Source: Pseudoduganella danionis (GTDB taxonomy: Bacteria > Pseudomonadota > Gammaproteobacteria > Burkholderiales > Burkholderiaceae_D). Taken from it: a DNA stretch of 64,000 nt. The notes under the pieces are model-generated. The model had not been told where the DNA came from. It saw only the letters and a list, made by a program, of their open reading frames with translations, and made no database searches. The stretch is from the NCBI RefSeq assembly GCF_009720775.1, contig NZ_WNKW01000002.1:496001-560000 (forward strand), read 5' to 3'. Shown piece after piece: positions 9,264 to 17,530 of the stretch (the stretch's first letter is position 1; each line of letters opens with the position of its first letter). The translations under genes and the position numbers were made by a program.

Positions 9264-10196
9264 ATGGTCGCATTAGTTATCGCTGAACACGACAACGCTA
9301 GCCTGAAGGGCAGCACCCTCCACACCGTGACTGCAGCCGCCCAGTGCGGTGGTGATGTGCACGTGCTGGTGGCCGGTTCCAACGCAGGCGCAGCCGTTGC
9401 TGCCGCTGCCCAGATCGCCGGTGTATCCAAAGTGATCGTGGCTGACGCCGCTTATTTCGCTGAAGGTCTGGCCGAAAACGTGGCCGAGCAGGTGCTGGCG
9501 ATTGCCGGCGGCTACAGCCACATTCTGGCGCCAGCTACCGCCTACGGCAAAAACATCCTGCCACGCGTTGCTGCCAAGCTCGACGTAGCGCAGATTTCGG
9601 AAATCACCAAAGTAGAATCGGCCGACACCTTCGAGCGTCCTATCTATGCTGGTAACGCCATCGCTACCGTGCAATCGACCGACGCGGTGAAAGTCATCAC
9701 CGTGCGCGCAACCGGCTTCGACGCCGCTGCTGTTACCGGTGGCTCGGCTGCGACCGAAACCGCGGCAGCTGTTGCCGACAACGGCAAATCGGCCTTCGTC
9801 GGCCGTGAAGTGGCCAAATCGGACCGTCCAGAACTGACCGCTGCCAAGATCATCGTTTCCGGTGGCCGCGGCATGGGTTCGGGCGAAGCCTTCAAGATTC
9901 TGGAACCGCTCGCTGACAAGCTGAACGCTGCTATGGGTGCTTCGCGCGCTGCAGTGGACGCTGGCTATGTGCCGAACGACTGGCAGGTAGGCCAGACCGG
10001 CAAGATCGTGGCACCGAATCTGTACGTTGCCGTAGGTATCTCGGGCGCCATCCAGCACCTGGCCGGTATGAAAGACTCGAAGACCATCGTGGCGATCAAC
10101 AAAGATCCGGAAGCGCCTATCTTCTCGGTGGCCGACTACGGCATCGTGGGCGACCTGTTCGAGATCGTGCCGCAACTGGTAGCTGAACTGGGCTAA
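9264..10196 (+). CDS. etfA: Electron transfer flavoprotein alpha subunit
   Basis: FAD-binding partner of EtfB. It starts at ATG 9264 behind AAAGGAA, 10 bp after etfB. The 310-residue protein has the N-terminal Rossmann-like domain and the C-terminal FAD domain with [12 protein letters not shown] (about 196-207), [21 protein letters not shown], split here as SRAAVDAG and WQVGQTGK (about 227-248), and [14 protein letters not shown] (about 256-269), all hallmarks of EtfA. An intrinsic terminator follows. Confidence 0.97.
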   Translation: MVALVIAEHDNASLKGSTLHTVTAAAQCGGDVHVLVAGSNAGAAVAAAAQIAGVSKVIVADAAYFAEGLAENVAEQVLAIAGGYSHILAPATAYGKNILPRVAAKLDVAQISEITKVESADTFERPIYAGNAIATVQSTDAVKVITVRATGFDAAAVTGGSAATETAAAVADNGKSAFVGREVAKSDRPELTAAKIIVSGGRGMGSGEAFKILEPLADKLNAAMGASRAAVDAGYVPNDWQVGQTGKIVAPNLYVAVGISGAIQHLAGMKDSKTIVAINKDPEAPIFSVADYGIVGDLFEIVPQLVAELG

Positions 10197-10223
10197 TCCC
10201 CCGACGCACTAGGCGCCAGCCAG

Positions 10224-10265
10224 AGCCACGCTGATCCGGACGCCGGATTGTCGTGGCTTTTTTTT
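10224..10265 (+). terminator. Intrinsic terminator after etfA
   Basis: AGCCACG (10224-10230) pairs with CGTGGCT (10252-10258), with an inner ATCCGG/CCGGAT stem, and a run of T follows to 10265. A textbook rho-independent terminator, about 28 bp after the etfA stop, so the next gene is probably transcribed separately as well. Confidence 0.85.
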
Positions 10266-10316
10266 AGCGTCTAGGTGCGCAAACTTGCAGAATTCTGGAG
10301 ATATTGGAGAAAAACG

Positions 10317-12107
10317 ATGCCTTATCAAGCCCCCCTGAAAGACATGCTGTTCGTGATGAACGAACTGGCCGATCTGGCCGCCGTGAACGCGCTGCCCGGC
10401 AATGAAGACGCAACGCCGGACACGGCCGAAGCCGTGCTGGAAGAGAACGCCAAGTTCGTTGCCAACGTGGTCGCGCCGCTGAACCACGCCAGCGACAAAG
10501 AGCCTAGCTATCTGGCCGATGGCAAAGTCACCACCTCGAAAGGCTTCAAGGAAGCGTTCACGGCCTACGCGGAAGCGGGCTGGCAGGGTGTGCAGCATCC
10601 GGTCGAATTCGGCGGTCAGGGTCTGCCCAAGCTGCTGGCTACGCCGTGCATCGAAATGCTCAACGCGGGCAGCATCTCGTTCGCGCTGTGCTCGCTGCTG
10701 TCGGATGGCGCCATCGAAGCGCTGCTGACCGCGGGCAGCGATGCACAGAAGGCCACTTATCTGGAAAAACTGGTGTCGGGTCAATGGACCGGCACCATGA
10801 ATCTGACCGAGCCACAGGCCGGTTCCGATCTGGCTGCCGTGCGTACGCGCGCTGTGCCGCAGGAAGATGGCACTTACAAAATCTTCGGTACCAAGATCTT
10901 CATCACCTACGGCGAACACGATTTCACCGAAAATATCGTGCACCTGGTGCTGGCCCGTACCCCGGACGCACCGGCTGGTGTGAAAGGCATTTCGCTGTTC
11001 ATCGTGCCTAAGTTCCTCGTCAATGCCGATGGCACGTTGGGCGCACGCAACGATGCGCACTGCGTCTCGCTCGAACACAAGCTGGGCATCAAGGCCAGCC
11101 CGACGGCAGTACTGCAGTTCGGCGACAACGGCGGCGCGATCGGCACGCTGGTGGGCGAAGAAAACCGCGGCCTCGAATACATGTTCATCATGATGAATGC
11201 GGCCCGCTTCGGCGTCGGCATGCAGGGTATCGGTCTGGCCGAGCGCGCTTACCAGAAGGCCGTCACCTTCGCCAAGGACCGCGTGCAGTCGCGTGATCTG
11301 GCCGGTTCTGCTGGTCCAGTCGCCATCATCCACCATCCGGATGTACGCCGTCTGCTGATGAATATGCGTTCGCAGACGGAAGCGGCGCGTGCGCTGGCCT
11401 ACGTTGGTGCGGGTCTGAGCGATATCGCCCACAACCACGCCGATGCGGAAGTGCGCAAGTCCACGCTGGCCGTGTACGAATATCTGGTGCCTATCATCAA
11501 AGGCTGGTCGACCGAAATGTCGCAGGACGTCACCCGTGACGGCGTGCAAGTGCATGGCGGTATGGGCTTCATCGAAGAGACGGGCGCAGCCCAGCACTAC
11601 CGCGATGCCAAGATCCTGACCATCTACGAAGGCACCACGGCAATTCAGGCCAACGATCTGGTCGGCCGCAAGACCGTGCGTGACGGCGGTGCTGTAGCGA
11701 AGAACCTCATCGCACAAGTACGCGCGACTGCAGCCGAACTGGCCGCACGTGAAGGCGCCGACTTCAAGGCCATCGAAGCCCAGTTGAGCGCCGCCAGCGC
11801 TGATCTGGAAGCGGTGGTGGACTTCGTGGTGGCCAACGTCAAGAGCGACATCAAGAGCGTGTTTGCCGGTAGCGTGCTGTATCTGAAGCTGGCTGGTCTG
11901 GTACTGGGTGGTTGGCAGATGGCTCGTGCCGCGCTGATTGCCCAGCAAAAGCTGGATGCAGCCGAAGGCGATACAGCCTTCTACAGCGCCAAGATCGTCA
12001 CGGCACGCTTCTTTGCCGACCACATCCTGTCGCAAGCAAGCAGCCTGCGTAGCGCCATCGTAGCCGGCAGCAGCGGCGTGCTGGCACTAGACGTCGAGCA
12101 GTTCTAA
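10317..12107 (+). CDS. Long acyl-CoA dehydrogenase (DmdC/FadE-like, with extra C-terminal domain)
   Basis: A flavoenzyme that makes the alpha,beta double bond in an acyl-CoA and gives the electrons to ETF. ATG 10317 is preceded by TTGGAGAAAAACG. The 596 residues exceed the ~380 of standard acyl-CoA dehydrogenases because of an N-terminal extension and a C-terminal domain of about 120 residues, as in 3-methylmercaptopropionyl-CoA dehydrogenase-like enzymes of Proteobacteria. Seen motifs include TGTMNLTEPQAGSDLAAVRT, cut here to NLTEPQAGSDL (about 162-172), and QVHGGMGFIEETGAAQHYRD, of which HGGMGFIEETG surrounds the family catalytic Glu region near 415-430. The exact acyl chain is unknown; beta-oxidation is likely. 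Confidence 0.92.
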   Translation: MPYQAPLKDMLFVMNELADLAAVNALPGNEDATPDTAEAVLEENAKFVANVVAPLNHASDKEPSYLADGKVTTSKGFKEAFTAYAEAGWQGVQHPVEFGGQGLPKLLATPCIEMLNAGSISFALCSLLSDGAIEALLTAGSDAQKATYLEKLVSGQWTGTMNLTEPQAGSDLAAVRTRAVPQEDGTYKIFGTKIFITYGEHDFTENIVHLVLARTPDAPAGVKGISLFIVPKFLVNADGTLGARNDAHCVSLEHKLGIKASPTAVLQFGDNGGAIGTLVGEENRGLEYMFIMMNAARFGVGMQGIGLAERAYQKAVTFAKDRVQSRDLAGSAGPVAIIHHPDVRRLLMNMRSQTEAARALAYVGAGLSDIAHNHADAEVRKSTLAVYEYLVPIIKGWSTEMSQDVTRDGVQVHGGMGFIEETGAAQHYRDAKILTIYEGTTAIQANDLVGRKTVRDGGAVAKNLIAQVRATAAELAAREGADFKAIEAQLSAASADLEAVVDFVVANVKSDIKSVFAGSVLYLKLAGLVLGGWQMARAALIAQQKLDAAEGDTAFYSAKIVTARFFADHILSQASSLRSAIVAGSSGVLALDVEQF

Positions 12108-12113
12108 AAAATC

Positions 12114-12302
12114 GGGGTCAGGTCTGTCATTCAGACACTCGGCCCCGATTTTTGAGCTATCTCAAGATCATTCTCTAAAAACGTTCAGCGGCAAGTTTTG
12201 CGCTGAGCGTTTTTTTATGTGGCCGTATGCCCGTTTTATTCGGCAGGGCATTGCGACATCTCAATTGTGTGGTCTGCATGTCCGAATGACAGATCTGACC
12301 CC
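12114..12302 (+). mobile_element. Short REP/MITE-like element between convergent genes
   Basis: GGGGTCAGGTCTGTCATTC (12114-12132) recurs as an inverted copy at the other end (12284-12302) with one mismatch, and the similarity goes on for a few bases inward. The 189-bp segment fills the gap between two convergent stop codons almost exactly (12107 and 12312). The outer word GGGGTCAGGTC is the same as at the ends of the transposase element at 21130-22202. It encodes nothing and is probably a non-autonomous relative moved by a REP-associated transposase. Mobility is inferred. Confidence 0.6.
12178..12216 (+). terminator. Hairpin with T run inside the REP-like element
   Basis: AAACGTTCAGCG pairs with CGCTGAGCGTTT around a loop, with T after it on the plus strand and A before it, so it could stop transcription from both convergent genes. 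A second A/T-flanked stem (AAATCGGGG with CCCCGATTT, about 12110-12152) lies just upstream. Confidence 0.6.
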
Positions 12303-12311
12303 GAATTTGGT

Positions 12312-12740
12312 TTAGCCGTAGGCGCCGCCCGTGTAGAGCAGGTCGAATAGGCGCGACATGGTGGCGATCAGGCTGCCGGCGCCCAGCATCATGCTGGCCA
12401 CGAGAATCACGGCCAGCGGCCATTGGCTGGCCGATTGGTGCCCGCTGGCGGGGTTGTGGCGCGCATCCCATTTCTCGTCGCTGGTCAGGCCCATGACCAG
12501 CGCTTCAAGGAAGCCGATCAGGCCCGATACGATGATGGGCAGCAGGTGGTAGAAGGCGTCGGCATGGGGCCATAGGGCGCTGGCGGCCGCACACAGTGGC
12601 AGGGCGCTCAGGTGGGCCCACAGGGCGCGATCGCGCAGGCCGCCCAGATACAGGCGCTGGGCACCGATGCCGCCCAGCAGGAAGGCCAGCAGAGCGGCCA
12701 GAGTTTTGTTTTTGTGGCGGACTTGATGCACTTCGGTCAT
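12312..12740 (-). CDS. TM2-domain membrane protein
   Basis: The 142-residue protein opens with a short charged segment and then KNKTLAALLAFLLGGIGAQRLYLGG (residues 10-34; written here only in part in other entries), which is the TM2 pattern: helix, Gly-rich turn with a Phe/Leu-Tyr-Leu-Gly word, second helix. Three or four hydrophobic segments in all are seen (about 14-32, 40-58, 63-85, 108-130). TM2 proteins are small inner-membrane proteins of unknown function. It ends 10 bp from the REP-like element and diverges from the rpsP operon. Confidence 0.72.
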   Translation of the reverse strand: MTEVHQVRHKNKTLAALLAFLLGGIGAQRLYLGGLRDRALWAHLSALPLCAAASALWPHADAFYHLLPIIVSGLIGFLEALVMGLTSDEKWDARHNPASGHQSASQWPLAVILVASMMLGAGSLIATMSRLFDLLYTGGAYG

Positions 12741-12891
12741 GTTTGTTCGCTAATTTGCCGGTAAAACAGCAGTATCGGGCATAATATCGCCTCCGGTGGA
12801 GGTTTTTTTGTGCTTCAGCCTATTGCTCCGCACGCCGGATCGGGGGATAATCTTTGATTACCCCAACATTGCCCGATTATTTCATTAACGC

Positions 12892-12921
12892 TTGCTGCTT
12901 CGCGGCAAAGCGCGCTATAAT
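12892..12921 (+). promoter_or_regulatory. Candidate promoter of the rpsP-rimM-trmD-rplS operon
   Basis: TATAAT at 12916-12921 with TTGCTG at 12892-12897 (18-bp spacing), 40 bp before the rpsP start and directly upstream of a strongly expressed ribosomal operon. Confidence 0.55.
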
Positions 12922-12961
12922 TTGCGGCTTTTTCCGTCCTAGCACACTTTTTGGAAATATT

Positions 12962-13207
12962 ATGGTCGTTATTCGTTTAGCTCGTGGAGGCGCCAAGAAG
13001 CGTCCGTTCTACAACATCGTTGCAACCGACTCGCGCAATCGTCGCGATGGCCGTTTCATCGAACGTATCGGTTTCTACAACCCGATGGCTTCCGGTGGTG
13101 AAGTGCCTCTGCGCATTACCGCTGACCGTCTGGCTCACTGGCAATCGGTTGGCGCACAACTGTCGCCAGCAGTTGCACGTCTGGTAGCCCAGAACAAAGC
13201 AGCTTAA
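12962..13207 (+). CDS. rpsP: 30S ribosomal protein S16
   Basis: Component of the small subunit 5' domain. The start at ATG 12962 gives [20 protein letters not shown], the universal S16 N-terminus, and an 81-residue protein of normal length. [12 protein letters not shown] is the other conserved block (about 33-44). First gene of the classic rpsP-rimM-trmD-rplS order; rimM follows after 14 bp. Confidence 0.98.
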   Translation: MVVIRLARGGAKKRPFYNIVATDSRNRRDGRFIERIGFYNPMASGGEVPLRITADRLAHWQSVGAQLSPAVARLVAQNKAA

Positions 13208-13221
13208 TTCTGGTTGCTGGT

Positions 13222-13782
13222 TTGACCGTCAAGAATGCATCCGGGGTGCAAGTCCCCGACGATCTGGCACAGGTAGGCTTTGTCTACGGTGCCTACGGCG
13301 TTGCAGGCTGGGTCAGGATACGTCCTTTCTCGGAAGATGCGGATGCACTCCTGCGGGTTAAAACCTGGTGGCTCGATAAGCCGGGTGTCCATGATGTCGA
13401 TGTCAAGCATAGCAAAATGCATGGCGGCGATGTGGTGGCGCAAATTATCGGCATTACGGACCGTAACGTCGCGGAAGCACTCAAGGGTGCTGCTGTGTCG
13501 ATTCCCCGTAGCCGTTTCCCGGTCTTGTCGGACGACGAGTTTTACTGGGCCGATCTGATCGGTCTGGAAGTAGAGAATTTGCAAGGTGAGCACCTCGGTA
13601 CGGTGTCTGACATGATGAGCAATGGTCCCCAATCGATCTTGCGCATTACGCCAGCAGCCACGGCCGAAGCTGTTCCGGAAGATGCGGCGCAAGAGCGCCT
13701 GATTCCATTTGTGGACGCGTATGTCATCAAGGTAGACAAGGCCGCAAAGAAAATCATCGTCGACTGGGGCCTTGATTACTGA
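13222..13782 (+). CDS. rimM: 16S rRNA processing protein RimM
   Basis: RimM binds S19 and helps mature the 30S head. The protein has the N-terminal RimM domain (VGFVYGAYGVAGWVRIRPFS near residues 18-37) and the PRC-barrel domain (DDEFYWADLIGLEVEN, about 102-117, and VIKVDKAAKKIIVDWG at the end). No ATG fits; the TTG at 13222 gives 186 residues, with a GTG at 13246 as the alternative. The context between rpsP and trmD leaves no doubt about identity. Confidence 0.95.
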   Translation: MTVKNASGVQVPDDLAQVGFVYGAYGVAGWVRIRPFSEDADALLRVKTWWLDKPGVHDVDVKHSKMHGGDVVAQIIGITDRNVAEALKGAAVSIPRSRFPVLSDDEFYWADLIGLEVENLQGEHLGTVSDMMSNGPQSILRITPAATAEAVPEDAAQERLIPFVDAYVIKVDKAAKKIIVDWGLDY

Positions 13783-13803
13783 ACATAAAGAGGGCGGCCC
13801 GCC

Positions 13804-14550
13804 ATGCAATTTGATGTCGTGACCCTGTTCCCTGAAATGTTCGCCGCTCTGACGCAGTCGGGTGTCACCCGGCGTGCGTTCGAACAGAATAAATGTGGTC
13901 TGTCGCTGTGGAATCCGCGTGATTTCACCACCGATAATCACCGCACCGTGGATGATCGCCCCTATGGTGGCGGCCCCGGCATGGTGATGCTGGCCAAACC
14001 GCTGGAAGCGACGCTGAATGCCGCCAAGCAGCGCCAGACCGATGCCGGTCTGCCTGCGCCGCGCGTCGTGTTCATGTCGCCGCAAGGCAAACCGCTGACC
14101 CATGCGCGGGTGATGGAGCTGAAACAGGAAGCCGGTCTGGTCATTCTGTGCGGCCGTTACGAAGCAGTCGACCAGCGTTTGCTGGACCGCTGCGTGGATG
14201 AAGAAATCAGCCTCGGCGATTTCGTCCTGTCCGGTGGCGAGCTGCCGGCCATGGCCTTGATGGATGCCGTGATCCGCCAGATACCTGGCGTGCTGAACAC
14301 GGATGCGTCGGCCGTGGAGGATAGTTTCGTCAATGGTCTGCTCGATGCGCCGCACTACACGCGCCCCGAGACGTATGAAGGTGTGGCTGTGCCGCCGGTA
14401 CTGATGGGCGGCAACCACGCCGAAATTGAAAAATGGCGCCGCCAGCGCATGCTGGAAGCGACCGCGCGCAAGCGCCCCGATTTACTCGTTGAAGCCCGTG
14501 CAGCCGGTTTGCTGACGCGCAAAGACGAACAGTTTTTGGCAGGTTTGTAA
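13804..14550 (+). CDS. trmD: tRNA (guanine-N1)-methyltransferase TrmD
   Basis: Makes m1G37 in tRNAs and prevents frameshifting. 248 residues, starting [13 protein letters not shown], with the SPOUT knot motifs: [11 protein letters not shown] (about 56-66), [16 protein letters not shown] (about 115-130, SAM site), and [16 protein letters not shown] (about 137-152). GAGGGCGGCCCGCC precedes the ATG, 21 bp after rimM. Confidence 0.98.
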   Translation: MQFDVVTLFPEMFAALTQSGVTRRAFEQNKCGLSLWNPRDFTTDNHRTVDDRPYGGGPGMVMLAKPLEATLNAAKQRQTDAGLPAPRVVFMSPQGKPLTHARVMELKQEAGLVILCGRYEAVDQRLLDRCVDEEISLGDFVLSGGELPAMALMDAVIRQIPGVLNTDASAVEDSFVNGLLDAPHYTRPETYEGVAVPPVLMGGNHAEIEKWRRQRMLEATARKRPDLLVEARAAGLLTRKDEQFLAGL

Positions 14551-14567
14551 AAATCTGCTGATGTAAT

Positions 14568-14588
14568 GTGCAGGCATGTTGCCTGCAC
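14568..14588 (+). other. Hairpin between trmD and rplS
   Basis: GTGCAGGCA (14568-14576) pairs perfectly with TGCCTGCAC (14580-14588) around TGT, with no T run. It lies in the 107-bp leader of rplS and could modulate L19 relative to TrmD, or be a processing site. Confidence 0.4.
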
Positions 14589-14657
14589 GTGTAACCCCCC
14601 ATCCTCTACTGGGCAAGTAGGTCAGCGCGCCAGCATGATGGTTTATGGAGCCGTAAA

Positions 14658-15044
14658 ATGGATCTGATTCAACAACTCGAGCAAGAAGAAATCGCTCGTC
14701 TGGGCAAAAACATTCCTGAATTTGCACCTGGCGATACCGTGATCGTTAACGTAAACGTCGTCGAAGGCACCCGTAAGCGTGCTCAGGCGTACGAAGGCGT
14801 TGTGATCTCCCGTCGTAACCGTGGCCTGAACTCGAACTTCATCGTTCGTAAAATCTCGTCCGGCGAAGGCGTTGAGCGTACCTTCCAGCTGTACTCCCCG
14901 CTGATCGCTTCGATCGAAGTGAAACGCCGCGGTGACGTACGTCGCGCTAAACTGTACTACCTGCGTGATCGTTCCGGTAAATCGGCACGTATCAAAGAAA
15001 AGCTGCCTAACCGTCGCCCAGCGGCGAAAACCGACGCTGCATAA
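14658..15044 (+). CDS. rplS: 50S ribosomal protein L19
   Basis: Large-subunit protein at the 30S-50S interface. 128 residues: [20 protein letters not shown] at the N-terminus and the L19 core ([58 protein letters not shown]) fit the family exactly; a short basic tail ([10 protein letters not shown]) follows. Last gene of the ribosomal operon, ended by a terminator at 15100-15124. Confidence 0.98.
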   Translation: MDLIQQLEQEEIARLGKNIPEFAPGDTVIVNVNVVEGTRKRAQAYEGVVISRRNRGLNSNFIVRKISSGEGVERTFQLYSPLIASIEVKRRGDVRRAKLYYLRDRSGKSARIKEKLPNRRPAAKTDAA

Positions 15045-15099
15045 TTGTCACGACAATAGCTGCGTTAGTTTAGGAAGCATGAGGCTGCAGGCCTCGGGA

Positions 15100-15124
15100 A
15101 AGGGCGCCGCTGGCGCCCTTTTTT
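15100..15124 (+). terminator. Intrinsic terminator after rplS
   Basis: AAGGGCGCC (15100-15108) pairs with GGCGCCCTT (15112-15120) around a GCT loop, followed by TTTT. Strong rho-independent terminator closing the ribosomal operon. Confidence 0.88.
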
Positions 15125-15154
15125 GTTCTGATTTCATCACTGGAGGAGAGCGTA

Positions 15155-15820
15155 TTGGCACGCCCCCCGTTTGATCCCCGCGCATTGCCCGTCGATGGCG
15201 TGGCCGGCGAAGCCGCCGTGGCACTGGAGCGCCTCACGCCACACTGGCTGCGCCAGCGCTTTGCCGAGCAGCCCGCATGGCAGGCCGAAACGGCCGACGA
15301 ATCGGCCATGCTGGCGCCCAGGCAGGCGCCCACGCCAGCCTCGGTCCTGATTCCGCTGGTAGCGCGCGAAAACGGACTGCAGCTGCTGTTGACGCTGCGT
15401 ACCGAACATCTGAGCGCGCACGCCGGCCAGATCAGTTTTCCCGGTGGCCGCGCGGAAGACTATGATGCCAATGCGATCGACACGGCGCTGCGCGAAGCGG
15501 AAGAGGAAATCGGTCTGGCACGTCGCCATGTCGATGTGCTAGGTACGCTGCCGCACTATCTGACGGGCACGGGTTTCTGCGTCACGCCAGTGGTGGCGTT
15601 GCTGCAGCCGCCGTTTGCACTGCAGGCTGACCCTGGCGAAGTGGCGGAAGTATTTGAAGTGCCTTTGAATTTTCTGATGGACGGCCAGAACCACCAGCGC
15701 CTGTCGGTCGAACTGCCGGCAGGGCGGCGCAGCTTCTACGCCATGCCCTACGGCGAGTATTTCATCTGGGGCGCCACGGCCGGCATGCTGCGCAATCTGT
15801 TCCATTTCTTGCGTGCCTAA
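15155..15820 (+). CDS. NUDIX hydrolase, CoA pyrophosphatase type
   Basis: Related to YeaB/NudL enzymes that split CoA or other nucleoside diphosphate derivatives. A TTG start at 15155 stands right behind GGAGGAGAG, a ribosome site strong enough to decide it. The NUDIX box lies near residues 97-119 (FPGGRAED then LREAEEEIGL). The upstream element LRTEHLSAHAGQISFPGG, with the LSxHxGQISFPGG word of the UPF0035 subgroup, supports the CoA pyrophosphatase branch. 221 residues. The CobD-like gene follows 55 bp later, probably in the same unit. Confidence 0.9.
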   Translation: MARPPFDPRALPVDGVAGEAAVALERLTPHWLRQRFAEQPAWQAETADESAMLAPRQAPTPASVLIPLVARENGLQLLLTLRTEHLSAHAGQISFPGGRAEDYDANAIDTALREAEEEIGLARRHVDVLGTLPHYLTGTGFCVTPVVALLQPPFALQADPGEVAEVFEVPLNFLMDGQNHQRLSVELPAGRRSFYAMPYGEYFIWGATAGMLRNLFHFLRA

Positions 15821-15875
15821 GCTCGGTGCGCTATCGTAGCGGGCATTGCAGCTTAGCCCTATCCAAGGACGTTAG

Positions 15876-16844
15876 ATGACATTTCTTTCTATTTTATGCG
15901 CGCTGCTGATCGAGCAGATGAAGCCACTGCGGGCCGATAATCCGATTTACGCGGAAATCAAGGCACTGGCGCTGCGCATGGAGACCTGGTTCAACGCCGG
16001 TCATTCGAGCCATGGCCGCATGGGCTGGTTCCTGATGATGGCACTGCTGATGGTGCCGACCGCCCTGATCTACGGCGTCCTCAAACACTACAACCTGTTC
16101 CTCGCTGCGTTTGCGTGGAACGTGCTGATCGTCTACCTGACGCTGGGCTTCCGCCACTACAGCCACTATTTCACCTCGATTCAACTGGCCCTGAATGCTG
16201 GCGACGAAGCGGCCGCACGCAAGCTGCTCGGTGAATGGACCAAGCAGGATACGGTGGGCATGGAGAGCTCGGAAATCGCCCGTCTGGCAGTGGAAAAATC
16301 GCTGATCACCACGCACCGGAATGTATTCGGCGTGTTCTTCTGGTTCCTCATGCCGCTGGGCCCCGCCTGCGCCGTGATGTACCGCGTGGCCGAACATCTG
16401 GCCCGCGCATGGAATGAACCCGAACATATGCGCAACGAAGCGTTCGGCCAGTTCGCCGCGCGCGCGTTCTACTGGATAGACTGGATACCCGTACGCCTGA
16501 CGGCCGTGGCCTTCGCCGTGGTCGGCAATTTCGAAGACGCCATCTACGCCTGGCGTAACTTCGCGCACCGCTGGACTGATGAAGCGATCGGCATCATTCT
16601 GGCCGCTGGTGGCGGCGCCATGGGCGTGCGCCTCGGCACGCCGGCAGAAAATGCCGCCAAGGTGTTGCCGGTCGATGCTGCCACGGTGGATACCAGCGAC
16701 GAAGAGCCGGACGTGCTGCCGGGCGAAGAACCGAATGTGCGCGCACTGCAAAGCACGGTGGGCCTGGTGTGGCGTGCCTTGCTGTTGTGGATGATGTTGT
16801 TATTGCTGCTGTCCGGCGCAGTGTGGCTGGGGGCGGCGCCCTAA
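15876..16844 (+). CDS. CobD/CbiB-like (AmpE-like) integral membrane protein
   Basis: 322 residues starting MTFLSILCALLIEQMKPLR, a first helix ending in a charged boundary as in the CobD/CbiB and AmpE families. Further membrane segments occur near residues 50-67 and 70-90, one near 152-175 and one at the C-terminus (LLLWMMLLLLLSGAVWLG). The charged loop (about 100-150, ALNAGDEAAARKLLGEW) resembles CbiB-type enzymes that attach aminopropanol to cobyric acid. No other cobalamin gene is nearby, and in betaproteobacteria this position next to a NUDIX gene is common, so a true cobalamin role is uncertain. Confidence 0.75.
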   Translation: MTFLSILCALLIEQMKPLRADNPIYAEIKALALRMETWFNAGHSSHGRMGWFLMMALLMVPTALIYGVLKHYNLFLAAFAWNVLIVYLTLGFRHYSHYFTSIQLALNAGDEAAARKLLGEWTKQDTVGMESSEIARLAVEKSLITTHRNVFGVFFWFLMPLGPACAVMYRVAEHLARAWNEPEHMRNEAFGQFAARAFYWIDWIPVRLTAVAFAVVGNFEDAIYAWRNFAHRWTDEAIGIILAAGGGAMGVRLGTPAENAAKVLPVDAATVDTSDEEPDVLPGEEPNVRALQSTVGLVWRALLLWMMLLLLLSGAVWLGAAP

Positions 16845-16937
16845 AAGGGTACAATAGGTGCATTGCCGTGGTGCAGAAAGATGGTATTTCTGCACCAAAA
16901 TGCTTGATCGTGAAAATTAGCGACGTTTATTCAAGGA

Positions 16938-16976
16938 CTTACGTATTAAGGTCTTCTATAAGATATAATACGTAAG
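16938..16976 (+). promoter_or_regulatory. Perfect inverted repeat over a TATAAT box, upstream of DUF3579 gene
   Basis: CTTACGTATTA (16938-16948) and its exact reverse complement (16966-16976) are 17 bp apart. A TATAAT hexamer (16964-16969) overlaps the right arm. No good -35 is seen. The placement, about 93 bp before the DUF3579 start, suggests a promoter under a dimeric regulator; a hairpin in the transcript is the alternative. Confidence 0.45.
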
Positions 16977-17068
16977 ATTCTTACAGAATGATATCCGCCC
17001 GGCAAATCCGTCGGGACCATTCACGCATTCTTGTTACCAACAAGTATCTACGCAGAAGCAGCCCGCCT

Positions 17069-17404
17069 ATGGCCGAGTCAGCCCACAATCCGTTAGAACA
17101 GCAGGATTCGTTCTTCATCATCGGCCGTACCAGCAATGGCCGCCAGTTCCGTCCTAGCGACTGGGCCGAACGTCTGTGCGGCGTCATGGCCTGCTTCAAG
17201 CCGGAAGGCTTCGGCGGTGGCCGCGATTCCCACCTGCAGTTCTCGCCCTATGTGCGCCCGGTGGTGCTCGATGGCGTGAAATCGGTGGTCGTCAACGGCA
17301 AACTGCGCGACCTCGAGCCCATGGCTTACCATTTCGTGATTTCCTTCGCCAAAGACAACGACCTGCAAATGGTCGATGCCTGCATTCTGCCGGACAAGAC
17401 CTGA
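17069..17404 (+). CDS. DUF3579 family protein
   Basis: A 111-residue soluble protein with the DUF3579 features FFIIGRTSNGRQFRPSDWAERL (FIIGRTSNGRQFRPSDWAE near residues 17-35), PYVRPV and the closing VVNGKLRDLEPMAYHFVISF region. Small basic-acid-balanced fold, found mostly in betaproteobacteria, of unknown function. The frame is open 81 bases further upstream; I prefer ATG 17069 (MAESAHNP) because the family begins there, although the ribosome site (AGAAGC) is modest. Probable promoter with inverted repeat upstream. Confidence 0.85.
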   Translation: MAESAHNPLEQQDSFFIIGRTSNGRQFRPSDWAERLCGVMACFKPEGFGGGRDSHLQFSPYVRPVVLDGVKSVVVNGKLRDLEPMAYHFVISFAKDNDLQMVDACILPDKT

Positions 17405-17530
17405 GCGTCTGCTGATTTCGATGATCGCGCTATGCCGCCGGCATGGCGCCGATTGTTCTGCCGCCCCTTCAGCGTTACAATTAATGAAAGAAAAGTAACG
17501 TCGTCCTGAGGATGCAAGGGAGGGGAAGCT

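Noticed and set aside
10209..12035. Long minus-strand frame opposite the acyl-CoA dehydrogenase
   Set aside because: Shadow frame; the plus-strand gene has flavoenzyme motifs and a ribosome site.
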